Assembly: GCA_002402375.1 (NCBI GenBank)
Contig: DHFT01000038.1
Location: forward strand, 1-52,951
Reading direction: 5' to 3'
DNA from: Elusimicrobia bacterium UBA4817
Lineage (GTDB): Bacteria > Elusimicrobiota > UBA8919
Length of the DNA stretch: 52,951 nucleotides
Shown here in pieces: positions 34,047 through 43,208 of this stretch. Position numbers and translations under genes: made by a program. Under the pieces are notes generated by a model that worked only from the letters and a program-made list of their open reading frames with translations, was not told the origin of the DNA and made no database searches. Within the stretch, counting starts at the first letter, position 1; the number at the start of each line of letters is the position of its first letter.

Positions 34047-34403
34047 TCATATTAGAAGTTTTCTTACACGAATTTTTCCTTCACTTGCTACAATAAAATG
34101 GTTAAAAATATGACTGCTATTAAACTCAAGAATTTTTTCTAATGCCATAATTTTAAGTACCGGGAACTCTACTTTAAACCGAAATAGAATAACTCCACAA
34201 CTCGGTAATTTCTCCCGATAAATAAGATATCCAAAATCCTTATCATTTGTAAGTACAATTCTTTCTTCATTATATGCTTGTTGAAGTAAAAAGCGATCTT
34301 CCTGAGAAATAAATTCTTCATTAGCAACAAGCACATCATAACCTCTTTGTTTTAGAAAGAGAACAACCGACTGTCCGACATTTTCGTCAACAAGAAATCT
34401 CAT
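34047..34403 (-). CDS. DUF5615 PIN-like putative toxin
   Basis: A 118-residue member of the DUF5615 PIN-like family. The opening MRFLVDENVGQSVVLFLKQR and the following acidic sites (ERIVLTNDKDFGYLIY) are the typical metal-binding layout of this group, related to PIN ribonucleases. The DUF433 gene directly upstream (ten bases apart) is the usual partner, and the pair is regarded as a probable toxin-antitoxin module. Both genes look intact. Activity here is inferred from family and context. Confidence 0.8.
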   Translation of the reverse strand: MRFLVDENVGQSVVLFLKQRGYDVLVANEEFISQEDRFLLQQAYNEERIVLTNDKDFGYLIYREKLPSCGVILFRFKVEFPVLKIMALEKILEFNSSHIFNHFIVASEGKIRVRKLLI

Positions 34404-34413
34404 TCAGATACCG

Positions 34414-34728
34414 TCAAACATTGACCAAAGGATAAACTTCTTCCCCTTCAATTACTTTCTCTGCGTATAATAAAGCAGCCTGAATATCCTCTTTTGATAT
34501 TGAAGGATACTCTTTAATAATTTCTTTCTCTTTCCACCCTTGAGCGACAAGTTTAATTACCAACTCTACAGGAATTCGTGTGCCATGGATAATTGGTTTG
34601 CCCAAAAGAATCTTGGAATTGATTTCAATACGCCTTTCAAATTCTTCCATTTGTTCAACGGTTAGCACCTTTTTAGATGAAATTTTATATGCTCCCAATT
34701 GTTCACTAACTTTTAACGGCTTACGCAT
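34414..34728 (-). CDS. DUF433 putative antitoxin
   Basis: A 104-residue protein. The DUF433 core (KILLGKPIIHGTRIPVELVI, then KLVAQGWKEKEIIKEYPSIS and QAALLYAEKVI) is a small helix-turn-helix-like domain at about residues 35-95, preceded by a charged N-terminal extension. It is probably the DNA-binding antitoxin of the downstream DUF5615 protein. The start is fixed by AGGAGGT seven bases upstream, among the strongest ribosome sites in the window, which fits an antitoxin made in excess. Confidence 0.82.
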   Translation of the reverse strand: MRKPLKVSEQLGAYKISSKKVLTVEQMEEFERRIEINSKILLGKPIIHGTRIPVELVIKLVAQGWKEKEIIKEYPSISKEDIQAALLYAEKVIEGEEVYPLVNV

Positions 34729-34752
34729 CTTTTCTACCTCCTGAAAATAAAA

Positions 34753-37206
34753 TTAAGTTTTTGTCTCGGCAAGCCCGGACTTAAATATAAGTTTCTTCAT
34801 ATCTGCGGAGTAATCAATTTCTATTTTTGTGCCTTTCGGAATTTTTTTGGAAAGTATTTCTTCCGCCAGTCCATCCTCAAGATATTTTGAAATTGTTCTG
34901 TTTAGCGGTCTTGCACCGTATTGAGGGTCAAATCCCTTTTCAAGCAGAAAATCTTTTGCATTGTCGGTTAAATTAACGGAAAATCCCTGCTGTCTGGTTT
35001 TTTTTGAGACCTTTTCCAGAAGCAGTTCAAGAATTTTTTTCATATCATCTCTGTCCAGCGGATGGAAAACAATTATATCGTCAAGACGGTTTATAAATTC
35101 CGGGTTCAGCGTTTTTTTCAGTTCTTCCAGAACCGTTTCTTTCATTGAAGAAAAATCCTTTTGAGCGTCTTCCTGAACAAGAAATCCGAGCGATTTGCCT
35201 TTTGATATAAGCCGCGCACCGATATTTGATGTCATAAGAATTATTGTGTTTTTGAAGTTGACTTTGTGCCCCAGATTGTCGGTTAAAATTCCGGTGTCCA
35301 TTATCTGAAGAAGTATGTTTAGCACATCCGGATGCGCTTTTTCAATTTCATCAAGCAAAATTACCGAGTAGGGTTTGCGTCGCACTTTCTCGGTAAGTTG
35401 TCCGCCTTCGTCGTATCCGACATATCCGGGCGGTGCGCCTATAAGATGCGATACCGAAAATTTTTCCATATATTCCGACATATCAAGACGAAGCAAGGAA
35501 TCCTCATGACCGAACATAAACTCCGCGAGCGCTTTTGCCAGTTCCGTTTTTCCGACACCAGTAGGACCCAGAAATATGAATGTTCCGATGGGTTTTTTAG
35601 GGTCTTTTAGTCCGGTTCTCGTTCGTCTTATGGCATGTGATATTGAAACAATCGCTTCATTCTGACCTATTATTCTCTTGTGAAGTTCATCCTCCATTTT
35701 CAGAAGCCGTCCGGATTCTTTTTCGGTAAGTTTTGTCGGGGGAATTCCCGTCCATTTTGAAACGATTCCGGCAACATCTTCCTCGGTAATTATAGGTTTT
35801 ACAAGGTTGAGCGTCTGTCTCCATTTCTTTTTATCGTCGGCAAGCATTCGTCTTAATTCATCTTCTTTGTCACGCAGTTTTGCGGCATTTTCAAATTCCT
35901 GATTGTTGACCGCTTTGTCCTTTTCAACCACCGTGTTTTCAATTTCTATTTCCTTATTCTTAAATTCCGTCGGCATTGATGTTATGTTAAGATGTGCTCT
36001 GCTTCCCGCCTCGTCCAAAAGGTCAATCGCTTTATCCGGAAGATACCTGTCGGAGATATATCTGTCGGATAATTCCACCGCCGCGATAATTGACTCGTCG
36101 GAATATTTTACCTTGTGATGCATTTCGTATTTTTCTTTAAGCCCTTGTAAAATTTTCACGGTTTCTTCAACGCCCGGCGGATTTACAGTTATCGGCTGAA
36201 ATCTTCTTTCCAATGCCGTATCGTGCTCAATATGTTTTCTGTATTCGGAGAATGTTGTGGCTCCGATACATTGAAGTTCACCTCGGGCTAACGCCGGTTT
36301 TAGCATGTTTGATGCATCAATTGCGCCTTCGGCAGCCCCTGCGCCTATGACCGTGTGAAGTTCGTCTATAAAAAGAATTATGTTGCTTTTTGCCGTCCGT
36401 ATTTCATCCATTATATTTTTGAGCCGCTGTTCAAATTCTCCTCTATATTTTGTGCCGGCGACAACTCCGGATAAATCAAGGGTAATGACCCGTTTGTTAA
36501 GTAAAATTTCCGGCGCATCCTGATTTATAATTTTCTGCGATAGTCCCTCAACAATTGCAGTTTTACCGACGCCGGGGTCACCGACTAAAACCGGGTTATT
36601 TTTTGTTCTCCGCGATAGAATCTGAACCAGCCGTTCAATTTCTGTCTCACGTCCTATTACGGGGTCAAGTTTTCCTTCTCTTGCCATTTCCGTTAAATCG
36701 CGGCCGAATTCGTCAAGGGTCGGCGTTTTGGATTTATGTTTGTGCTGCGGTAACGGCGGAGTCGGTGTTGTATCGCCGAGCATATTTAGTATTTCTTCCT
36801 TAACTAAATCATAACTTAATCCGAAATTCTCAAGTATTGCCGTTGTCCTCAAATCAGGATTTTTAAGAAGTCCGAGAAGAATGTGTTCCGTGCCGACATA
36901 ACTGTGCGCCATTTTTTGTGCTTCTTCAATAGCATACTCCAGAACTTTTCTTGCTTTCGGGGTTAAAGGAAGTTCGCCGTACTGGAGAAGGTTGTCACCG
37001 ACGGGCAGCGCCTTTTCAATTTCAATTTTTATTCTTGCGGTGTGAATGCTCAAATTTGATATTATTGTGGCAGCGACGCCGTCGTCAAGGTCCAAAAGTC
37101 CCAGTAAAATGTGTTCCGGCGTGATGGAGTCATGGTTCAACCGTTTTGCCTCTTCCTGTGCAAGCCGTATCGCTCTCTGTGCCCTTTCGGTAAATCTGTT
37201 GTACAT
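34753..37206 (-). CDS. clpC: ClpC-type ATPase of the Clp protease
   Basis: A Hsp100 unfoldase that feeds proteins to ClpP. Domains in order: double Clp-N repeat (1-145), AAA-1 with Walker A GDPGVGKT (209-216) and Walker B ILFIDELH, a middle domain with a UVR-like helix ([17 protein letters not shown], about 437-453) that marks ClpC/ClpE rather than ClpB, AAA-2 with GPTGVGKT (547-554) and [10 protein letters not shown], and the C-terminal D2-small domain. A ClpP-contact loop is expected near residue 675 (ISKGKSLGF). Length (817) is normal. The DUF433/DUF5615 pair follows it by 24 bases. ClpC-dependent antitoxin turnover is a possible link, not shown. Confidence 0.95.
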   Translation of the reverse strand: MYNRFTERAQRAIRLAQEEAKRLNHDSITPEHILLGLLDLDDGVAATIISNLSIHTARIKIEIEKALPVGDNLLQYGELPLTPKARKVLEYAIEEAQKMAHSYVGTEHILLGLLKNPDLRTTAILENFGLSYDLVKEEILNMLGDTTPTPPLPQHKHKSKTPTLDEFGRDLTEMAREGKLDPVIGRETEIERLVQILSRRTKNNPVLVGDPGVGKTAIVEGLSQKIINQDAPEILLNKRVITLDLSGVVAGTKYRGEFEQRLKNIMDEIRTAKSNIILFIDELHTVIGAGAAEGAIDASNMLKPALARGELQCIGATTFSEYRKHIEHDTALERRFQPITVNPPGVEETVKILQGLKEKYEMHHKVKYSDESIIAAVELSDRYISDRYLPDKAIDLLDEAGSRAHLNITSMPTEFKNKEIEIENTVVEKDKAVNNQEFENAAKLRDKEDELRRMLADDKKKWRQTLNLVKPIITEEDVAGIVSKWTGIPPTKLTEKESGRLLKMEDELHKRIIGQNEAIVSISHAIRRTRTGLKDPKKPIGTFIFLGPTGVGKTELAKALAEFMFGHEDSLLRLDMSEYMEKFSVSHLIGAPPGYVGYDEGGQLTEKVRRKPYSVILLDEIEKAHPDVLNILLQIMDTGILTDNLGHKVNFKNTIILMTSNIGARLISKGKSLGFLVQEDAQKDFSSMKETVLEELKKTLNPEFINRLDDIIVFHPLDRDDMKKILELLLEKVSKKTRQQGFSVNLTDNAKDFLLEKGFDPQYGARPLNRTISKYLEDGLAEEILSKKIPKGTKIEIDYSADMKKLIFKSGLAETKT

Positions 37207-37264
37207 AATAACACCAATTAGAAAAATTACAAAGATTAAAAAGATTAAAATCTTTCCTAATCTT

Positions 37265-37957
37265 TCAATCTTTCAATTTTTCAATTGCCTCTATCTGCCC
37301 GTCAACTAATTTTATTTTTCGTGAACATTTATTTGCAACTTCTTCATTATGAGTCGCCAGAATCAAAGTGAAATTATAGTCCGAGTGGAGTTGCATAATT
37401 AAGTCAATAACTTTTTCCCCCGTTGCTTTGTCAAGATTTCCGGTCGGTTCGTCGGCGATAAAAATCTGCGGCGAATTTATGAGAGCACGGGCTATTGCGA
37501 TGCGCTGTTGTTCCCCGCCCGAAAGTTCCGAGGGCAAATGTGACGCCCGCGAGGACAGTCCTACTTCCGATATGAGTTTATGCGCTTTTTTTTTCGCATC
37601 CTGTTTATTATCTTTTGAAATTATTGCCGGCATCATAATGTTTTCAATTGCAGTGAACTCCGGCAAAAGATTATAAAACTGGAACGCGAAGCCGATTGAT
37701 TCATTTCTGAAATTTGAGAGTGTTTTTTCCGTTATATTGTCGTTTAAGCCGTCCACAAAAATAACGCCGGATGTTGGCTTATCCATTAATCCTAAAATAT
37801 GTAAAAGCGTTGATTTCCCGGCACCCGAGGGACCTGTAACAGCCGTTGTTTCGCCTCTTTTTATGTCAACGGAAATTCCTTTAAGGACGGCGACATCAAT
37901 TTTGCCGTCGGTATATTTTTTCGTGATATTTTCGCATCGTATAATGTAATCGTTCAT
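37265..37957 (-). CDS. lolD: LolD-type ABC transporter ATPase
   Basis: The ATPase of a lipoprotein-releasing or MacB/FtsE-class transporter, 230 residues. Walker A GPSGAGKST, signature LSGGEQQRIAIARAL, Walker B IFIADEPTGNLD and the switch histidine in LATHNEEVA are all present. The neighbouring permease (38054-39241) has the LolC/E fold. Together they would extract mature lipoproteins from the inner membrane for delivery to the outer membrane. Lnt, needed for the last lipoprotein maturation step, is also in the window. A repeat separates the two genes. Confidence 0.88.
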   Translation of the reverse strand: MNDYIIRCENITKKYTDGKIDVAVLKGISVDIKRGETTAVTGPSGAGKSTLLHILGLMDKPTSGVIFVDGLNDNITEKTLSNFRNESIGFAFQFYNLLPEFTAIENIMMPAIISKDNKQDAKKKAHKLISEVGLSSRASHLPSELSGGEQQRIAIARALINSPQIFIADEPTGNLDKATGEKVIDLIMQLHSDYNFTLILATHNEEVANKCSRKIKLVDGQIEAIEKLKD

Positions 37958-37980
37958 TTTTTATTTTGTTTTGTAATTCA

Positions 37981-38048
37981 GCCACAGAATTTCACAGAAT
38001 TACACTGAAATTATTTTTTTCTGTGTCTATCTGTGTCCATCTGTGGCT
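37981..38048. repeat. Dispersed CCACAGA/TCTGTGG inverted repeat
   Basis: The left arm GCCACAGAATTTCACAGAAT is shared with the copy at 13144-13212. The right arm is TCTGTGTCTATCTGTGTCCATCTGTGGC-like. It fills the gap between the permease stop and the lolD start. Confidence 0.75.
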
Positions 38049-38053
38049 TGTTT

Positions 38054-39241
38054 TTATTCATAACGAATTGCTTCGCAGGGTTCTATCCTGCTCGCTTTCC
38101 ATGCGGGATAAATCGCTGCCAGAAGCGTAATGATTATGCTTACAAAAATTATCAGAATTATATCGGAAAAAACTATTTTTACCGGCAGTTTGTCAATGTA
38201 ATACACATCGGCGGGCAGATTTATAAATTTATATTTTTTCAAAATGAAAGATATTAAAATTCCGAGCATTGTGCCGGCCGCCGTTCCGATTGTTCCTATA
38301 ATAAATCCGAGATTAAGAAAAATTTTCATAATTGAGAGTTGCTGCGTCCCGATTGCTTTTAGCACTCCTATTGAGTGTATTTTTTCAACCGTCGTTACCA
38401 GCAGAAGTGAAATTATGTTAAAAGTTGCGACTATAATTATGAGCGTTAAAATAAGAAACATTACGAACTTTTCTAATTTCAGAGCGGAAAAAAGATTTTT
38501 ATTCATTTCGCTCCAGGATTTAACCGTGTAACCGAAACCCAATTTGTTTTTAATCGCCGATGCCGTTTTATCCGCATCAAAAATGTTGTCCGTTTTTATT
38601 TCCAGACCGCGGATGCTCTCTTTCCCAAAGAGCCGGTTTGCGTCGGAAAAATTCATATAAACAAGAGACGAGTCATATTCGTACATTCCGGAATCAAATA
38701 TGTCCGAGACGGTGAATTTTTCCATCCGCGGAATGATTCCGAATGCCGATGTCTGTCCGAACGGCGAGACAAGAATTACTTCGTCGCCGGCGGAAACCAT
38801 CAGATTTTTAGATAACTCAATTCCGAGAAAAACCGTTTTTTCTTTTAATACGCCGATATTTTTGTTTTTGAGAATTTTTTCAAGAGAAATTATTTTTTTC
38901 TCATCTTGCGGGATAATTCCCTTTATGGCTACCCCGGTCGCATTTTTACCCTTTCTTAAAATCATCTGACCGTAGAGAATTTTTGATGTATTCAGAACAC
39001 CGTCCATCTTTAACGCTTCCTGCGGTATTTCGGAATCGGAATAAATCGTTATGTGCGGGCTTAAAGATAGAATTTTTTCCTTTATATCCGTCTGAAAACC
39101 GTTCATTACCGAAATGGTTATGATAAGCGCCGCGACACCCACGGCAATTCCGGATATGGATATTACCGTCAAAAGCGCACTGAAAAATTTTTTTCTGGCC
39201 GCCCAAAAATATCTTAAAGCAATAAATCTTTCAAAGTCCAT
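38054..39241 (-). CDS. LolC/LolE-type lipoprotein-releasing permease
   Basis: A FtsX-fold permease of 395 residues. The start used here, MDFERFIALRYFWAARKKFF, is the family N-terminus; 29 extra residues are possible upstream but lie in the preceding methyltransferase gene. A first membrane helix (FSALLTVISISGIAVGVAAL) is followed by a large periplasmic domain with VMNGFQTDIKEKILSLSPHI, and three C-terminal helices (with TTVEKIHSIGVLKAIGTQQL) end at WKASRIEPCEAIRYE. Only one permease gene is present, so the complex may use a LolF-like or homodimeric arrangement. It sits four bases after the methyltransferase stop. Confidence 0.88.
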   Translation of the reverse strand: MDFERFIALRYFWAARKKFFSALLTVISISGIAVGVAALIITISVMNGFQTDIKEKILSLSPHITIYSDSEIPQEALKMDGVLNTSKILYGQMILRKGKNATGVAIKGIIPQDEKKIISLEKILKNKNIGVLKEKTVFLGIELSKNLMVSAGDEVILVSPFGQTSAFGIIPRMEKFTVSDIFDSGMYEYDSSLVYMNFSDANRLFGKESIRGLEIKTDNIFDADKTASAIKNKLGFGYTVKSWSEMNKNLFSALKLEKFVMFLILTLIIIVATFNIISLLLVTTVEKIHSIGVLKAIGTQQLSIMKIFLNLGFIIGTIGTAAGTMLGILISFILKKYKFINLPADVYYIDKLPVKIVFSDIILIIFVSIIITLLAAIYPAWKASRIEPCEAIRYE

Positions 39242-39245
39242 TTTA

Positions 39246-40421
39246 TTATGCAGGAACATAAGCACGGAAATCAAATTCTTTTTGTTTTTTAATTGATTCG
39301 ATTGGAATAAATTTTTTCGCTTTATCACGCGAGATAAAAAACAGATATTCTATGTTCCTTTGATTGTTTTCTGCTGTGCCATTAAGCCATTCTTTCGTCC
39401 AAACCATTCCGGCCATTACATTTTTTTTGTAGTCAATTTCCAACACATCATATTTCAATTTTAAATCGTCAAACATCTCAATTATTTCATTATATGTACT
39501 TCTTCCTTCATTGCTATACGAAAGAATTACATATCTGGCACTTGTATTAACAATGAGTTTTTTTATTGCTTCGGAAACAATGTATTTCCCGTTTTCCGTT
39601 TTTCTGAAGTCCTCAAACACCGACGAACTTATTGTATCGGATGCATCTTCCCTTCTGTTTGATGCACCTACAAGATTCGGTTTATCGTTAAGACAAATTG
39701 TTTTCCAAATATGATAATAAGAAGCATACCGAACGCGGGAAGGCGGCATTTTTTCGTTTGAAGAACCATATGGCGGGTCAAAATATGCCAAATCAACTTT
39801 TATATTTTTTATTAACTCAAAAATATCTTTCTGGAATACTTTGTGGTCTTTATCGTCAATAATCAGTTTCGGCACTTCCATTTTCATTGTGGAATAAGAC
39901 CGCGGCGCCCATTCTCTCAAATATGAAACCTGATGTCCTAATGTGCTGTCTATTTTATCCATAGCAAGAATTAAACTTGTCAGCAAAACTGACTTTTCGA
40001 TTTCGTTTTTTGCGATGTTATCTATTTCTTCACGGATAGCGTCCAGTTTCATTGTGTTGTGCACTTGCCAAATTCTTTTTTTCCCATCGCCTTGCACAGA
40101 ACTCCCGCCGTTAGGTTTACCGCCGTAATTTTCAGAAAACCATCCATGCCTGCCTTTTAATTTATTGAGATGCGAAATTATAGGCAGATAATAATCTGGC
40201 GGTTTCCGATTCATAAGATAGCATTCGGCAAAAACCTTTGACCAGACGGACGTATCGTTGGAAAAAACGGTATACCCGCTCTTTTTTAATGCTTGTGAAA
40301 CACGGGTTGTGCCGGAAAAACCGTCCAGGACAGTTTTAACATTAAGTGTTTTTATTAATTCCAAAATATAAGGAATTATCAATCTTTTTGAGCCGGTATA
40401 TTTTATGCCTTCAGTTTCCAT
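39246..40421 (-). CDS. D12-class DNA adenine methyltransferase
   Basis: A 391-residue N6-adenine DNA methyltransferase of the Dam/D12 class. Motif X appears as KYTGSKRLIIPYI near the N-terminus, motif I as LDGFSGTTRVSQALKKSGY (SAM binding), and catalytic motif IV as AYFDPPYGSSN. The gene lies eleven bases after an unrelated small protein that I take to be the cognate endonuclease, and the two form a compact type II restriction-modification pair. Recognition sequence unknown. The pair interrupts a run of housekeeping genes (lysS before, lolC after) with very tight spacing on both sides. Confidence 0.85.
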   Translation of the reverse strand: METEGIKYTGSKRLIIPYILELIKTLNVKTVLDGFSGTTRVSQALKKSGYTVFSNDTSVWSKVFAECYLMNRKPPDYYLPIISHLNKLKGRHGWFSENYGGKPNGGSSVQGDGKKRIWQVHNTMKLDAIREEIDNIAKNEIEKSVLLTSLILAMDKIDSTLGHQVSYLREWAPRSYSTMKMEVPKLIIDDKDHKVFQKDIFELIKNIKVDLAYFDPPYGSSNEKMPPSRVRYASYYHIWKTICLNDKPNLVGASNRREDASDTISSSVFEDFRKTENGKYIVSEAIKKLIVNTSARYVILSYSNEGRSTYNEIIEMFDDLKLKYDVLEIDYKKNVMAGMVWTKEWLNGTAENNQRNIEYLFFISRDKAKKFIPIESIKKQKEFDFRAYVPA

Positions 40422-40432
40422 ATAATAATTTG

Positions 40433-41260
40433 TTAAGAGTTACCGTTTAACTGACGGAGCAAATCCAGTATTTTTTCGTGTTTTTCTCTCGGCGAAACAA
40501 GAATTTTGGATACCAATTTAATCAGCGGTTCGTTTATTTGATATGTCCCGTTTAGTATTTCGTTAAAAAATGGGGATGCATTTTCGGTATGCGTCCACAT
40601 CCCGCGTTGTAATGCGTTTGCACCGGCGCCTCCGTATCTTACTTCAAAAATATATTGTTCATCAGCGGTAAAAAATTTATAAATAGGAAACGTTTCCCTG
40701 TCTTTTCCGTATTTTCTTGGAGGGAAATATGTTACTTTACTAACCGAGTTGTACGCTTTTTCAAGGTCAAATAAAATAATTTTGAAAGTTTTATTTTTTT
40801 CATCATAAATCAGAGGAAGAACATTAACTTTACTAAAATTAAAAAAACAGGGGTTTTTTAGTATGTCTTTTATTTTTTGTGAATTTGTAATTTCACTTTT
40901 ACTGACGATTTCGGTTAAGTGTGAAAACATAGAACCATCCTTATTTGTAGATAATTGTAAGGGGCCTACGCCATATGTTTTTATACTTATAGGAAAAGTT
41001 GCACCGGTAAGTTTATTGGTTACGCTTATATCTTCTTCAAATTTTTTCGCCCGAAATTTTTCCTTGCCTGTATGTACTGCCGAGTAATCTTCAACGAACT
41101 CATTTATGTATTCTGTCAGGGCTATTTCGGCAAGGTCTCCATGTGTTTTATTGCCGATAACTCTCATTGAAAAAACATTTCCTAAAACACTGTGAATGAC
41201 CGGTTTCGTTCCCTTAAAACTTTCCCTGAATTTTAATAAAAAATCTTTAAAAATAGACAT
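40433..41260 (-). CDS. Putative type II restriction endonuclease
   Basis: A 275-residue protein that I do not recognise by name. Supporting points are its tight pairing with the D12 adenine methyltransferase and a possible PD-(D/E)XK catalytic core: EEDISVTNKLTGATFPISIK, with an acidic residue before a strand ending in I-S-I-K. A downstream EVRYGGAGANALQRGMWTHT block looks conserved in type. There is no signal peptide or membrane segment. If it is a nuclease, it cuts the sequence protected by the next gene. The start lies eight bases after the lysS stop. Function is mainly from context. Confidence 0.6.
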   Translation of the reverse strand: MSIFKDFLLKFRESFKGTKPVIHSVLGNVFSMRVIGNKTHGDLAEIALTEYINEFVEDYSAVHTGKEKFRAKKFEEDISVTNKLTGATFPISIKTYGVGPLQLSTNKDGSMFSHLTEIVSKSEITNSQKIKDILKNPCFFNFSKVNVLPLIYDEKNKTFKIILFDLEKAYNSVSKVTYFPPRKYGKDRETFPIYKFFTADEQYIFEVRYGGAGANALQRGMWTHTENASPFFNEILNGTYQINEPLIKLVSKILVSPREKHEKILDLLRQLNGNS

Positions 41261-41268
41261 TATTATTT

Positions 41269-42795
41269 TTACAATTTTACCGGTTTTAAAAGCGGGAATA
41301 AAATAACATCTTTGATGGATTCCTGTCCGAGTAAAAGTATTACCAGCCGGTCAATTCCTATGCCGAGACCGCCCGTCGGGGGCATTCCGTATTCAAGTGC
41401 CTTAACATAATCATCGTCTAAAAACTCCGCCTCGTCGTCGCCTTTTTCCCGTTCCTTTACCTGCTCTTCAAATCTTTTTTTTTGTTCAACGGGGTCGTTT
41501 AATTCCGAGTATGCATTTGCGAGTTCTTCGCCTGCGATGTAAAGTTCAAATCTCTCGGCGATTTCCGGTCGTTCGGGTTTGGATTTAGCCAGCGGGCACA
41601 GGAATTTTGGCCAATCAACGACGAATGTCGGCTCCGTTAGTTTCGGTTTTACCAATTTATCAAACAGATGGTCAAATATTTTTCTTGCAGGAATATTTTG
41701 ATAATTCTCAATTTGAAATTCCTGTCCCAATTTTTTCAGATTGTCTTCGGAAAAAATATCCGCAAAATTAATTCCCGCTTCCGTGAATGCCGATTCAATT
41801 GACAGCCGTTTCCAGTCGCCGAAAAGGTCAATCTCTTTTTTACCACTGAAGCACGGAAGCACTGAATTATTATTCTTTGGAACTTCTCCGTGTTTCAGTG
41901 TCTCCGTGGTTAATTCTTTTTCTTCGATAAAAATTTTTGAAACGCCTATAGAGTTTGCAGCCTCCTGGATGATGTTTTTGCACAGAGCCATCATATCGTT
42001 ATAGTCGGCATATCCCTGATAAACCTCCAGAATTGTGAACTCTGGATTATGTCTTATTGAAATTCCCTCGTTTCTAAAAGTCCTTCCTAATTCATAAACG
42101 CGTTCCAGTCCGCCGACGATAAGCCTCTTCAGATAAAGTTCCGGTGCGATTCTTAGATACAAATCAATGTCAAGCGCATTGTGGTGTGTGATAAACGGTT
42201 TTGCGGCCGCCCCTCCCGGAATTGATTGCATTACCGGTGTTTCTACTTCAATGAAACCGTTACCGTCAAGATAATTCCTGATAGATGAAATAATTTTTGC
42301 CCTTTTTTTGAATATCTCTGCGACATCATCGTTTGAGATTAAATCCAAATATCTCTGACGGTATCGCGTTTCTACATCTTTCAAGCCGTGCCATTTTTCG
42401 GGCAGAGATTTAAGTGATTTTGATAAAAGTTGGAATTTTTCCGCTTTTATCGTTGTTTCGCTGGTTCTCGTCTTAAAAACGGTTCCTTCAACACCGATAA
42501 AATCGCCGATGTCAAAAAGTTCAAAAAGATTGTAATTGTCAATTCCGACAATATCCTGTTTTATGTAGAGTTGTATTTTCGCAGTCGCGTCTTTGACCGT
42601 TACAAAAGTTGCTTTTCCCATCTTCCGTATCGTCAAAATTCTACCGCCGAGGGCGACATTGCCTTCCGGTTTTTCTTTGTGTATTTTTTCGGCAGTAGTG
42701 GTGGAAAGAAATTTAGTCGGATAAGGATTTATATTACAATTTTTCAATCTTTGTAATTTTTCCAGTCTTTGAATTACAAGTTCATCTTCAGCCAT
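41269..42795 (-). CDS. lysS: Lysyl-tRNA synthetase, class II
   Basis: LysRS charges tRNA-Lys. The N-terminal OB-fold anticodon domain (about 1-150) is followed by the class II core: motif 1 around SIRNYLDGNGFIEVETPVMQ, motif 2 FRNEGISIRHNPEFTILE (about 240-257) and motif 3 GLGIGIDRLVILL near the end. At 508 residues it is about the normal size. Residues 296-318 (TTETLKHGEVPKNNNSVLPC and on) are not part of the usual protein: they are read in frame from a 69-base dispersed repeat between two conserved segments. If the enzyme works, this loop is tolerated. lysS overlaps the response-regulator stop by eight bases. Confidence 0.94.
   Translation of the reverse strand: MAEDELVIQRLEKLQRLKNCNINPYPTKFLSTTTAEKIHKEKPEGNVALGGRILTIRKMGKATFVTVKDATAKIQLYIKQDIVGIDNYNLFELFDIGDFIGVEGTVFKTRTSETTIKAEKFQLLSKSLKSLPEKWHGLKDVETRYRQRYLDLISNDDVAEIFKKRAKIISSIRNYLDGNGFIEVETPVMQSIPGGAAAKPFITHHNALDIDLYLRIAPELYLKRLIVGGLERVYELGRTFRNEGISIRHNPEFTILEVYQGYADYNDMMALCKNIIQEAANSIGVSKIFIEEKELTTETLKHGEVPKNNNSVLPCFSGKKEIDLFGDWKRLSIESAFTEAGINFADIFSEDNLKKLGQEFQIENYQNIPARKIFDHLFDKLVKPKLTEPTFVVDWPKFLCPLAKSKPERPEIAERFELYIAGEELANAYSELNDPVEQKKRFEEQVKEREKGDDEAEFLDDDYVKALEYGMPPTGGLGIGIDRLVILLLGQESIKDVILFPLLKPVKL
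41842..41910. repeat. Dispersed inverted repeat in frame inside lysS
   Basis: The 69-base element has arms ACCACTGAAGCACGGAAGCA and TGTTTCAGTGTCTCCGTGGT around an AT-rich centre. It is related to the inner element at 23378-23431. The length is exactly 23 codons, so the lysS frame is kept through it. Confidence 0.8.
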
Positions 42796-43156
42796 TTAGC
42801 ACCTCTTTAACTTTCTCTCTCAAAATTTTCGGGTCAAACGGTTTTTCAATGTAAGCGACCACATTTTTTTCAAGTTGAAACATATCCTGCATTCCGCCTT
42901 TTGCGGTAAGAACAATGGTAGGTATGTTTGCGGTATTTTCATTCGACTGAAGTTGTTTCTGCACGGTATATCCGTCAAGTTTAGGCAGCATTATATCAAG
43001 CAAAATTAAATCCGGTCTGGCTGCCTTAACCTGGTTTAACGCATCTTCACCGTCATAAGCGACGGCGGTCGTATAGCCGTCTTTGTCAAGCAGAAATTTT
43101 AACAAATCCACAACAGCAGATTCATCTTCAACAATAAGTATGGTTTTATTTGACAT
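42788..43156 (-). CDS. Single-domain response regulator (CheY-like)
   Basis: A stand-alone receiver domain of 122 residues. The acidic pocket (VEDE near the start), phospho-acceptor Asp in LILLDIMLPKLDG, Thr in TIVLTAKGG and Lys in IEKPFDP are all intact. There is no output domain, so it must act through protein contacts like CheY or Spo0F. The true start is this ATG with GGAG nine bases upstream; a longer in-frame start would run 48 residues into the 3' end of prfB. No histidine kinase is in the window. Its 3' end overlaps the start of lysS. Confidence 0.9.
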   Translation of the reverse strand: MSNKTILIVEDESAVVDLLKFLLDKDGYTTAVAYDGEDALNQVKAARPDLILLDIMLPKLDGYTVQKQLQSNENTANIPTIVLTAKGGMQDMFQLEKNVVAYIEKPFDPKILREKVKEVLNG

Positions 43157-43208
43157 ATTTTTTTCTCCAAACTCTATCGGTAGAGTATAATAAATTATTT
43201 TGGTTTTG

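Noticed and set aside
39246..41260. GATC as the recognition site of the methyltransferase
   Set aside because: D12 enzymes often methylate GATC, but the motif occurs normally in this window (for example near 1360 and 2507), so avoidance gives no support and the target stays unknown.
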